Positions 12,901-23,140 of a DNA stretch of 64,000 nucleotides are shown one piece after another. The first letter of the stretch is position 1. Each line of letters starts with the position of its first letter. The notes below the pieces were generated by a model. It saw only the letters and a program-made list of their open reading frames with translations, was not told the DNA's origin and did not search any database. This stretch comes from Echinometra lucunter (lineage: Eukaryota; Echinodermata; Echinoidea; Camarodonta; Echinometridae), in NCBI GenBank assembly GCA_029962745.1, contig CM057154.1, forward strand, positions 26,934,970-26,998,969. The letters are read 5' to 3'. The position numbers and the translations under genes are program-made.

Positions 12901-14441
12901 TTTGAAAGCGAATGAATCATGTGAGAGAGGTGACCAAATATATGATTTAGATATCTTTAAGCCCATCATGTAGCTTGATGAAGAACTATCACTTCTACGA
13001 AAGAGAGTGTATATTTTTCCTCGCTCGCTGCGCTCGCTCGTATTATATTTAGATAGAGAATGTTTTCGGAAAGCTAACACATTCAGCAAGTGAGGTGAAC
13101 AAATATAATTTAGAAGGAAAATATAATAGAGGCACACAATTGAACATGCCTCGTGGGCTTTATACTGTTGAATTTGTCGACGTCGGTCGTCGGCAATCGG
13201 AGGCATAATTTGTCGGCAATCTGGCCTCTACACCCCCCCCCCCCCCATTAAAAAAAGTCTAGCGACGCCCCTGGATCTAAGTACTGACCTTGACAATTTG
13301 TTATTTAATCAACTCACCACAAAATGACCACGAAAAAATATTGACTGTGAAGACAAGACTTTCAACATGAAGGGTAAGGTAACCCCTTTAATTTAGCTTT
13401 CCCTGTTAGCAAATTAACCAATTGCTATCAACAACGTTTAGTTATTGCCTATATATTACATCTTTACATTTGCAAATAAAAACATCATTTACTACTTCTG
13501 CAATAGATATGCTTCAAGGCATACGTTATCACATAGGGATTAATCTAAATGCCTAAATGCAAGCATGGTCGGCATGATCACGAAGGCAGCTCAGATCATT
13601 CACGAGTCAGGGCTGTGTTTCAGTGCAGTAGTACCGTGTGCAGAGAACGAGCACCATTCATAAAACCAGTCATGTGACCGGGCGTTATGCTTGAGTTACT
13701 CACAGTCATAACAAACTCGTCCGAATTACTACGCCATCAAAATACACGTGGGTTGAGACATTTGGTGCGTACAGTACAGTACAGTAACTATGGTTGAAAC
13801 CGAAACGTACATCACTGTAATAACTGTAAACTCTTGGTGAATATCATCATTCGCTTTTAAAAGTCGAATTGAATTTAATCTTAACTCAATTAATTCCATT
13901 GTGAAATATTTATCAGTACAGATGATTACGTTTGGCATACTGCATCTAGTTTTGTCTTCTCAGAATAAGGAATTCATATACATTATGGGACAAGAATATA
14001 AAATGTTTAAAAGTTTTAAGAAATATAACAATGTCATTTACCCATCCAAAAAAACGGTGCATACACCCAAAGGAAAGGAACCGCCTACCCCCCCCCCCCC
14101 CAATTGTATGCAGATATATCGGGAATGTAAACCAAGGATGGTACTTACATCTTCCGACCATTACGTAATTTGTAATGGTACCCTTCATTTTCCAACTCCT
14201 CTGGAGGAATGGACTGCATCTTTTTTACGATCTTGGCGTACTGGCCACACCAGCAAGCAGGGAAGCGAGACTGCGTCTCCCCCCTCTCACACCCTACAAC
14301 TTTGGCCCACTCTGAATGCCAAGGTGCAGCAGGTTGATCCTGCTCTTTGCTTGAGTCCTCTGGGGGTCGGAACACAGCCGACGATGAAGCAGACAAGATG
14401 CTAAGCAGGATGAAGATCTGGTCGAATTTTGTTGACTTCAT
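6923..14441 (-). CDS. Small TNFR-like single-pass receptor, 3 coding exons
   Basis: Coding exons on the minus strand: 14441-14149, 8927-8740 and 7152-6923 (711 nt, 236 residues). Phases match at both joins (AT|C and G|AT). Exon 1 begins with ATG and a signal peptide (MKSTKFDQIFILLSILSASS) and ends at a GTAAGT donor. Exon 2 encodes a TNF-receptor-type cysteine-rich repeat: YYVCLPCSSCPDG, then KC, then DTSC, with two further cysteines. Exon 3 encodes an acidic linker, one transmembrane helix (about VVVVIIVVFLVAVV onward), a basic stop-transfer HRKRMRY and a ~30-residue cytoplasmic tail ending at 6923. No death domain is visible. A weak donor at 7010 (AG|GTATCG) could instead splice to an unseen cytoplasmic exon. 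The family assignment rests on cysteine spacing and topology, and no specific member is recognised. Exon 1 belongs here by phase and signal peptide, not by homology. Confidence 0.6.
8530..8630 (-). repeat. Possible tRNA-like SINE fragment
   Basis: In the intron of the receptor gene. The minus strand holds a T-arm-like CCGGGGTTCGAAACC, but no matching acceptor stem or intact A box. It probably derives from a tRNA-type SINE. Confidence 0.3.
9026..9244. mobile_element. Palindromic MITE in receptor-gene intron 1
   Basis: Outer terminal inverted repeats begin TTAGGGGTGAATTTCAGAAG and continue through AGAGTGAATT; the right end (about 9215-9244) is their complement. A second, internal inverted repeat (GGGGTGACCTCAGTG...CACTGAGGTCACCCC, 9120-9172) would fold as a hairpin. 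A cluster of 'agagtgaatt' direct repeats fills the left half. Non-coding. Confidence 0.75.
9766..9870. repeat. C run and CT microsatellite
   Basis: Alternating poly-C and (CT)n tracts in the receptor-gene intron. A similar tract lies at 10776-10815. Confidence 0.85.
11427..11571. mobile_element. ~145-bp MITE with CGTTTCATGAAA ends
   Basis: Left end CTGGGGAGCGTTTCATGAAG, right end its complement (TTTCATGAAACGCCCCCCCAG). Each end has an internal short hairpin: GTCGGTGAAAATCACCGAC near the left, GTCGGTGAAAACCACCGAC near the right. It belongs to the same broad class as the element at 45887-46027. Confidence 0.75.
12245..13272. mobile_element. 1-kb DNA element with AGGGGCGTCGCTA ends and internal repeats
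   Basis: Perfect 13-bp terminal inverted repeats: AGGGGCGTCGCTA at 12245 and TAGCGACGCCCCT ending 13272. They are flanked by the direct repeat GGATCTAAG (12235-12243 and 13273-13281; one extra A on the left). G/C homopolymers follow each end, with GTCGGCAA motifs just inside. The interior is four copies of a 165-185-bp unit, each with the core 'cctcgctcgctgcgctcgct' (about 12497, 12669, 12855 and 13020). No transposase is visible, so it is non-autonomous. It lies in intron 1 of the receptor gene. Confidence 0.85.
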
Positions 14442-16070
14442 GACGGGAAATTATCTTAGACGTTATACTTCAGAAAAACAAAGAGCCGGCGTATTATTCA
14501 TAGGTTCAGGGTTTTTTTTTTCGATCACTACAGTCCGATTTGTGCAGGATGTAACGTTTGGGAAGAACCAAATTGAAAACAGCTTTAAGGCATCGGAAAG
14601 GTGTCTCGCTCTGTACAAACTACGAACGCTTTCTGACGTTCTGTCTTTCACTCAAAATTGTGCATTGACTGCAAGACGAGCATGGTGGCGTAGAGCGAGA
14701 TAAGAATATGTATAGTAAAAAGTTCATTCATGTGGGTAATGAAAGGGGATTGGCTCTCGACTGTGATAGCATTACAAATCGGGGATTCCCCTGTCGAGGG
14801 GCGGGCGTTTCGCGAGAAAGTCACCTTCACAGGTAGTTCAGCGTCGTCCTATACTAGGCTCATCGTGGCTTCCTATGTAAATTTTATCCTCTGACTTGGG
14901 GGAGGGGTCGGGGGAGGAAAGTTGCTATCATTTTTCTTTAAGCCAGGTTAGCCAGGATCTAATCATCATTACTCCTATATGATCTGACGCGGTTTCTCAT
15001 TAATTTTTGTTTGTTTGTCTGGGTTTTTTTTTTGTGTGTGTGTCTCTTTGTTTGCCGAGCTAGGTTCATATAAGGGTCAATAAACTTTACCTTTTCTTTG
15101 ATTTCAATCCTCTGAAGGGGGAGGGGGGTAAAATGCGATCTGTTTTAGAGCCAGGTCAAATTATCACTTTTCATTAATACCCTTATTCAGAGTTCTGCCG
15201 ATTGCGTTAAGCGTAATGTTTTTATGGATATGGCCAATTTAAGTTCATATAAGGTGAACAAACTTTACCTATTAGCTATGATCAACAGCAGTGCAGATCA
15301 GCAGCAAAGAAACTGAAACAAAAGTCGTACAAGTCTAGAGTCCAACCAAGATTAGTTTATGCCATAAGGTCTAGAGATAATTAGTATACATGTATATCTC
15401 TATGGTTTATGCCTGGACCGGCCTGGACCTTTCCTTCCATCAAAATAAAATCAGTAGACCTACAATTCAGACTTAGCTCAACCAAAGCAGTGACAAAGCA
15501 CCCGCAATACGACATTTGGCAATAATTATTAGCATATATACAGGACGAGAGATATATATACAAATGGAATGCTGTAAGGAATGTCTGGCACTGTGCCAGT
15601 CTTCCGGTACTACTAGCTAGCTATAGGTATCGTCTGCTACGTTGCCATGGACACCACATGCACACCACATGCACACTCGTGCCGCGCCGGGCCGATCAGA
15701 ACTTACAATGTCCTGTTGTTGATCTTTCTTTTTATACTTAATTTCATCATTATACCGATAGAGTGTATTTTAGCTCCTTTGTATCCACCCCCTTTTATAT
15801 CAAGTTGATATACCTGGGGGGGGGGGGGGGGGGGGGGAGGGGTCAACTCAGAGTGAATGCCGTCATTGCATTCCATGCATTGTAATATTTCAAAGTGCAT
15901 GGTGACTAAGCAAATTTGAAAGGTGAACGAACTATTGCTATTGGAATAGACAAACCAACTGTTATTTAATTTGCGGGTAGTGTTGTACAATGGAAAACAT
16001 AGCTTCTGAAAATTTGAGCATGGTTCAACAAACTATTCAGCACACAACCAGTGTTTACGAAATGTATTTC
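14442..16070. other. Non-coding stretch upstream of the receptor gene
   Basis: Contains the presumptive promoter of the receptor gene, but no clear TATA or CpG-rich core. A 30-base G run sits at 15817-15838 next to a small palindrome (TATATCAA-G-TTGATATA, about 15798). No supported gene. Confidence 0.4.
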
Positions 16071-16079
16071 TCCGTCTTT

Positions 16080-16175
16080 TTCGGCTCTCCCTCTCTCCCT
16101 CCCTCCCTCATTCTCTTCCTCTCTCTTGCTCTCCCAGTATCCATATCTCTCACTCTCTTTTTCAGGCACTCTCTC

Positions 16176-16256
<81 letters not shown>

Positions 16257-16290
16257 ACCTACCTTTAACTCCTCTTTCTCTCCCCCTTTT
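16080..16290. repeat. Long (CT)n microsatellite
   Basis: A nearly pure (CT)n run at 16168-16251, flanked by degenerate CT-rich sequence from 16080. Open frames through it (poly Ser-Leu) are artefacts. Confidence 0.9.
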
Positions 16291-17453
16291 CTTTGTGGTT
16301 CTATTTAGTGTATACAATTCATTACGAAATATAAATATTTCAATCTCTACCTCCCATCCTAAGCCAGTTCATGATGGTACCACGTCACATGTGACTGTAT
16401 GAAGTTGACAGGAAATAATCTGAAATGCACAAAAGCAGTCTACTCCCACAAAATTCTCCTCTTGTTCATTCAACATCTTCATCACATTTGATATGTATTT
16501 AATACACAGGTTATGAAAATACACGTCTTATACCAAAAAGACTGATGTTCTTAGCTTTACTTTAATTTTCATAACACATGTGTAGAGCCGTATTTTGAAT
16601 CATATCCTTTTCAAGTAAATCACTTTGCATTTCCCTTCTCCTCATATTTGTCTCCCTCTATCATCTTCCTCTACACTCACTACAGTATGTCCCCGAGTCC
16701 CCCCCCCCCCCCAAAAAAAAAAAAGATACATTCGGCCTTTAGGTATCAATTATGGAAGAAAGCATTTTGCAGCATGAAGAGTCATTGTAGATTATGAAAA
16801 TATAACGTCCCTGTCTGAGAAGACCCTGCCTGATTCCATCTACTTTTCTAAGGGAAAAAAAACATCCCTCCCACCCAGGTTTGATCAAAAGGGAGACTCA
16901 AACAAATCACACTCCTTTTGAATGGTTTGCAAAGGAAATTGTTTTATTTGTGGTATGGTTGTGATGGCCATGGTTTATTCCTCATCATATGGTATTTTCA
17001 TCCTTGATGTTGTTGCTATAAATAAAAGGATATGCTTTCCAAAACAATGAATCATAAATGTATAAGCAGTTTTCAGTGTAAAGATGTTGGTCATTTCATT
17101 TGTAACTTAAGAATTAGTGATAAAAAAATAATCTTGAGACTGTTTAATGAATGACTTGTCTTGATCTTTCAAGAAAGTTATTAAAATGATCTGAAACGAC
17201 CTTTATTTCAATAGTATGCATTAAATTTGAATAAATTAGTAAACCTGTCTCCTGTGAACAAAATATTTTCATTATAATGATGCCAAGGTCATCCCACTGA
17301 CAAAACATGAAATAAAGTGACCAGTGACATGCTTCACTAAACTCCCTACTCCTCCGACTACTGGACTACAAGAAGAATAAAACTATGATGATATACCATT
17401 GCAATAGCAATCATCAGAAATGAAAATATACAAATTATTCAAAGGAAGAGTAG

Positions 17454-17625
17454 TACAGTGGAAACTCAGTATAACAAGGTCCTTGTGACCATCAAAATTA
17501 CCTTGCTATAGCAGGAATCTCGTTATATCAGGGTTCAAAAACAATAGAATATAAAGAGCTGGGACCAGAATATTACCTGGTTATATCAGGAATATTGTTA
17601 TATCAGATCTCTTTAAACCACTGTA
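17454..17625. mobile_element. pogo/Tigger-like MITE
   Basis: Begins TA-CAGTGGAAACTCAGTATAA and ends CCACTG-TA, with internal motifs of the 'ggttatatcaggaa' type. CAGTGG termini, a TA target duplication and 'tataacaagg'-like subterminal sequence are typical of short pogo-family derivatives. 172 bp, no coding. Confidence 0.65.
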
Positions 17626-18004
17626 CTACTACTGTCCATTGTGCTGTCAGTCCCGCTTTAGTCCAACCTTGGATGGGAAGGCCTTATGACGTCCATTAAA
17701 AAAATCCTTATTTCTTTGTAACTAGTGGACAGAAGCAGAGGAGGTCTTCATTGACTGGTAGAGAAATAGTTATAGTTTTATACATGGGCATCAATCCGTT
17801 TTATAATGGGGGGGGGGGGACAAAAATTTGCTTATAAGAAAGAAAAAGGTCCTCGGTTTACTTTTTTTAGAGACATAAAAGCCTTTGGGGGGGACATTAT
17901 ACTTTTGGGGGGCACACACTAAAAATTTGCTGACAAATTTTAATCAGGTGTCTCTTTTTCGAACATGTTTTTTTCTGAATGTGTTCAGTAAACTGGAACG
18001 AAAT

Positions 18005-18190
18005 AGCTTGGCACTGTACAAGGATAAGTCACCGGACTGCAGATCCAATCCAAAGGTACAGGGTTCAATTCCCTGCCACAGCAATAATGTCCTTTGGCAT
18101 GATTAAGTCCACATTAGCCACACTCAACCCATGTGTAGTGCATGGGTACTTGGTAGAATTCACTCAACTGTACTGAGTGCTCTGGTTGTG
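18005..18190 (+). repeat. tRNA-derived SINE
   Basis: A tRNA-like head with an A-box region (CTGTACAAGGATAAGTCACC) and B box (GGGTTCAATTCC at 18061-18072), followed by the tail motif 'atgtcctttggcatgatta', shared with other SINEs in this window (45.7, 46.1 and 56.9 kb). It is not a functional tRNA: no acceptor stem pairing is evident. Confidence 0.7.
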
Positions 18191-18643
18191 AACATGTAGC
18201 GTGAATGCATGAAAAACTAGCTGAGAAATCCGTCAGTGAAATACAATCATTTTCTCCCCAGGAGTATACTCCTCCCCTACTCGTAAACACAGTGCTTGAT
18301 AAGTAATCTTCAATATATTTGCACTCAATTTGTAACTAGTGAGTGAAAATAAGAATTTTGATTTTTCAGTCACATTAAAAATAAAATTCTTTGAAATGTG
18401 TGCACTATGCATAATATGAGGGAAAAATCATGGCATGCTGCCATCACAGATTTTTCTTCATCATTTCTTCCACCAAAAATCTGGCCAGCCCAACTGGTAC
18501 ATTATGACAAGCTGGATTTCACTTAGAGGCTGTCATCTGTCTAGGTACTTTTCTGTCATTATACCTTTTCATTAAAACCACTGCCAACTGCCCTAAAGTC
18601 TATCCTCTTATTTTCCTGAACCCTCTGCCGATGAGGACCCGCT

Positions 18644-19522
18644 TCAAGAGGGCCCCACATCGGTCTTAGCAGCCGAGAGGAGCAGGTTGGTCACATGATC
18701 ATCGGTTTCGGTAGTCTCTCTGATCAGTCCCATGGCAGAGGCAAGGAGTATAGCCAGCATATGCTTGCACTAAAAGTAAAAGATATTGAAGCACCATAGT
18801 ATTAGAACTATACATACATATGTTATGGTATTCTACATATAGCCTGAAAATGCTTGCACTGCTTGAAACAAATTAAAGCATTCCAAATATTTCATCTACA
18901 CACTGACCATTGCAATCCTCTGCAATTTGAAAATAGAAATGCTCAGAATATGCATTTGTATTTTTTCCCTATATTAGCTACCAAGACAATAACCATGGCC
19001 GTCTTGTATAAAAAGTTGCATTTAAACATAACTTTTTTATGCCAGAGGGCTCGAGTTGATCATTAACACATCTACATTAAATTAATATCCATTTCAATAA
19101 TCAAAAAATCCAACTATCCTATGTACATTCAGGCAATAAGGACACTTTTCACAATGAACAGTTAACATTCTCCTCAAAACTCTCTTGCATTATATCTGTT
19201 CTGAATTTGTTTACTGGTATATATCACTTACCATAGGAAACTCTTTCCTTTTGAGCACTGGAAAATATAATAAAAATAATACAAAAATGAAGAATGTCTG
19301 CTATCTTTCCATTTCCATCATTTAATGATTATGAAGAACTCCCCAATTCAGAATGAATGAAATGAGGCAAAAATCCTTACTCATCCACTCTAGTTGTAAC
19401 CTTTCATTTATTGTTTATATAATTTCTTTCTTTTTGCTCAGACAAAATCCATAGGTCTGTAGAAGCTCATGGTAATAATAATGATAATAGTAATAATAAC
19501 AGTAATAGTAATAGTAATAATT

Positions 19523-19570
<48 letters not shown>

Positions 19571-20120
19571 AATAACTTTAAAAAATAATAGGGTCTTATT
19601 GAGATAAGAATAGCCTCATCAGTATTCACACCCAAATTTCTACCCACTTCCATGTGGGTTAAGGAGGACAATAGTAGCCTCCACCACTGCACCACCGGTA
19701 TACCACAGAGGTCCCACACCCATGAACCTATCAACCAATTACCTGCAAATGAGAAGAAGAGACAGGGGCAATATCCTGCACTTGGTAGACACAGATACGG
19801 ACTTCCAGAACTACCCACAACCTACCAAGTCAAAAAACAATAAAAACAAAATAAAAAAACAAAACATAACACCACCAACAACACTTTTAAAGCTATGTCT
19901 GTGACACAGGATGTAAGTTCAATCTTCAGGAGTAATTGCACTGTATATTAAGTAGATTTTTCCCAACATCCACAACTAGACAGTGTCAATAAATTGATGA
20001 TTTGGTGGGTACTACAAAACCAAATTCGGAATAACGAAATAAACTATTGCAAGTTACAATTATAACAAGTTGTGGTCCCTCCCCCCTTCTTTCTCTTTCT
20101 CTTTCTCTCTCTCTTTCTCT

Positions 20121-20163
<43 letters not shown>

Positions 20164-22458
20164 AGTCTGTCTCTCTCTCTCTATCCATCTGTTCTCTCCC
20201 CCCCCCCCCCTTTGTACAAAGGGGGAGAGAGAGAGATTGGCAAGTGAAAAGAAGATCTTCTTGGGCCTTGCTCATATACTTACTACATTTAATTCAATCA
20301 GTGCCCCTGACCAGCCGAGGCATCACTGTGCCTACCTGATACACTGTTCTTCCTGCAGGTTCACTCCTGATCTGCGTGACACTCTGATGGTCTACCAGGT
20401 CCAAGGCTTGCAGAAGAGGTGGTCCAAACATAAAATGGAGCCTATCATTCAGGAAATGGAGAGGGTAAAGAGGGATAACAAGAAGAAAGCATTACGTTCA
20501 ATCTCCATAACCAATGTCCAGTTGTCAGCATTATGCTATTATATATTTATTTGTTAACTGGGGGGGGAGTCAATTTGACCCCCCCCCCTCGACAAATTTC
20601 GTGACATTCCACCGCGCAAAATTTTTTGACCGCATCGCTTGCTTTTTACTTTCAAGTCTTGCGCGTCCTTTGAGACCATTTTCGTGAAAATCAGACATAC
20701 CATTACGACGCTGCACGACTCTTTATACATGCACGTCAACCCCAAAATTGCTCAAAAACGTTATTTATTATAAAAATTATGTTTTCAGCCAAAATTTATA
20801 AATGTATGATTTTTTCTTTTACTGTTATAAATTGATTAATTTTATTCTGTTTATGATCGCAAAAGTGTCCCCGACAAATTTCATCGAAAATTCAATGAAA
20901 AACAAAAGGTCAAAAAAACAAAGAAATACATAAGAAATTCACAAAACAATGAAATACATAAGAAATAAATTGCTATACAGCAAATATTTTTGTGGATAAT
21001 TGTTAGAAATGTCAGAAAGAATATTTTCACCGAAAATCAGCATTTTACCAAATACTTTTAGTGAGTTATAGGCAAAAAAATAATTTTACGCAATTATTTG
21101 CATATTACTTTAAAAAATGGAAAAAATATAATTTTTGCAAATTTAACTATACAGTCCTGTAGTTTACATCCAACTCTATGCGCATTCAAATTATCATCGC
21201 GATCGCGCGATCTGTGGCCCAGTAAATACCTGGTCTGAAATAGCCCAGTTAAAATAGTGTTTAAAGGTGAGATGTTAAACATCAACTAAAAGCAATCTTT
21301 TGGATCATTAAAACAATGATACAATGTTGTTGGATTTTTCCTGTCTTTTCAAAAACACATCAGAAAGGACTTACTTTGAAATAAAGAAAAAGACTGTATA
21401 TACATTCATACTGGTCAATGTACAATTGTGCAAGTTAAGCTGGAAAAACTGACTAGTGGATGATCTAAAACTTACGCAGAGAGGACATCATCGGGTACTG
21501 AAAGTAATGTGAGAAAAGACAGAGGAAAAAATTGTCAGGATAAAAATCAATTGTCTTCGGTTTAAGAGAGACATCATCTCTCGTAAAGATAAAAGATTAC
21601 TGCAGCTTTGGGGAAATTCGGGTGTTGCATTTATGACTTGCACTGTCTTGTTCTGATAATGAAAATAAATGTGTTAAGAAATTAATTAAATGAATGTAAA
21701 ACTCAAAGAATGGTATTTCATACCAGAATTCCTTTCAAAATATCCCTGAATGTGTGCATGTAGCTTGTCTCTTTCTTAGCTCAAGATATATCATGGGAAA
21801 ACCTATTTTTATACAAACATGTTGCAAGTTCACTTCACACAGAGAAAAGCTGCACCTTGAGAGATAACAGAGAATATCTGATTTTTTTTTTTACAAAACA
21901 GAGGCCTAAACCCTATAGCTAGTTGTCCACAAAAACCTGCCATATTAGTGATACTGTCGTTTAGAAGCAAAATTACCAATTTGAGAATCGTCCACAAAAA
22001 CCTGCCATATTAGTGATATTGTCGTTTTGAAGCAAAATTGCCAATTTGAAGTTTCCTTTTCCTTTAATCAAGGTGATTGAGATCCAGCTGAGGGTATGAT
22101 TATTCAATAAAAAATAATTCATCATCCTACAATACATACAGTGGCACAATTAAGCATATATTTTTGTAGAATTTTACTGACCATATGCTGGTGATTTATC
22201 TTCAACAGTGATCGAACGCAGCACAAATTTATGCAGCCCAACAAATACTCCACTGTTAATTACCAGTCCCAATTACATTATCACTTCACATCAGGACTTA
22301 ATACAAGAAGTAAAGACTCAAATACAAACACACATCAAGTTCTTATGTTAGTTGTACTCACATGTTCCTTGTTCTTCATAAACAGTCTTGGCATGTTGCA
22401 ATAATTCTAAGTGAACCAATTCACTTAAATTAGATGCCTGCATTGGTTGATCTTCCAT
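18644..22458 (-). CDS. ZSWIM7: ZSWIM7, SWIM zinc-finger protein (Shu-complex component)
   Basis: Six coding exons on the minus strand: 22458-22362, 21497-21476, 20441-20336, 19821-19743, 19257-19232 and 18769-18644 (456 nt, 151 residues; the human protein is ~140). All joins are in phase. Exon 3 gives the family signature [18 protein letters not shown] and GRTVYQ. Exons 4-6 give the SWIM zinc-binding pattern CxC...CxH, as [10 protein letters not shown] then [19 protein letters not shown]. Exons 2 (22 nt) and 5 (26 nt) are microexons. The start ATG is the first in its frame after an in-frame TAG. Family knowledge: ZSWIM7 (SWS1) pairs with SWSAP1 and promotes RAD51/DMC1 filament use in homologous recombination, notably in meiosis. 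It is transcribed divergently from OGFOD2. A possible 5' UTR splice acceptor (CTCTTCAAAG) lies just upstream of the start. Confidence 0.92.
19519..19570. repeat. (ATC)n microsatellite
   Basis: About 15 units of a trinucleotide repeat in a ZSWIM7 intron, preceded by degenerate (TAA/TAG)n at 19473-19518. Confidence 0.9.
20080..20220. repeat. CT microsatellite plus C run in ZSWIM7 intron
   Basis: (CT)n and CTTT-rich DNA, then a poly-C run, immediately downstream of ZSWIM7 exon 3. Open frames across it are artefacts. Confidence 0.85.
21923..22055. repeat. Two-copy ~61-bp tandem repeat
   Basis: 'gtccacaaaaacctgccata' followed by 'ttagtgatactgtcgttt' and 'gaagcaaaattaccaatttg' occurs twice head to tail in ZSWIM7 intron 1. 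A relative of the same unit lies at about 43567-43615 next to the shared motif 'gctgcaccttgagagata', so it is part of a dispersed repeat family. Confidence 0.65.
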
Positions 22459-23140
22459 TTCTGGAGCTAGAAAACTTCTTCGAACTTTGAAGAGAAAAGA
22501 AATTATGGTAGAACTTTAGAACATGTCCGACACTATAGTATAGTTAGTATAGAGTAAATAATAAAATTAAATAGCTTGTCACTATGTCAGCTCTAACATT
22601 AATTTGATAAGATCTAGATCTAGCCTAGGTCTAACTTAAAGTTGATACAAACATCATCCCTGGCCCTGGGAACATTACATTATGATTCAGACATGTTGCA
22701 TTCTACGGTCATGACGTTAGTAAAGACATGAAAGAAAAATCTCTTCACTCTTAATAACTTAATCTGCTTTTTGTTCTAAATGTTCACTGTCTTAAGTCTT
22801 ATATCCATCGATATATGTCGATGGATGGATCAACTCCTGTCCTTACTCAGACTCAGCACTTGATGCAGGTATGCTAATAGTAATAGCTGAAGCAGATCCA
22901 AAGTTACGTGGGAGCCGTGGGAGGGCGGAGGGGCCAACCTTTGAGGCCAACGCATTCCCATACATAGCGTTTTACATGCACTAAGATAAATGTACGAAAG
23001 TATTAAGGTTGTATTCGGTCGCGTTATTTGCCTTAAAGCTCGCGCGCGCTAAAGTCTATCGGTACGTACGTACCGCACGATTTGTTGTGACCGGAATTGC
23101 CTGACTGAGTGAACATGGATGATAGCCAGCAACAGTAGTG
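22459..23140. promoter_or_regulatory. Divergent promoter region between ZSWIM7 and OGFOD2
   Basis: 680 bp separating the two start codons, which point away from each other. It includes a CpG-containing stretch (GCTCGCGCGCGCTAAAG about 23038-23054, with TCGGTACGTACGTACCG just after) that stands out from the AT-rich surroundings, and the palindrome 'atccatcgatatatgtcgatggat' region near 22803-22826. No TATA box is obvious. A shared promoter is an inference from geometry. Confidence 0.55.
23115..23138 (+). promoter_or_regulatory. 7-codon upstream ORF before OGFOD2
   Basis: ATG GAT GAT AGC CAG CAA CAG TAG; its stop ends two bases before the ATG of OGFOD2 at 23141. If transcription starts upstream, ribosomes would meet this ATG first and need to reinitiate or leak past it. 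Whether it lies in the mRNA leader is unknown. Confidence 0.5.

Noticed and set aside
20359..20541. Plus-strand stretch reading [20 protein letters not shown] with plausible AG/GT borders
   Set aside because: The complementary strand encodes ZSWIM7 exon 3 ([18 protein letters not shown]) in phase with its neighbours, so the plus frame is a shadow.
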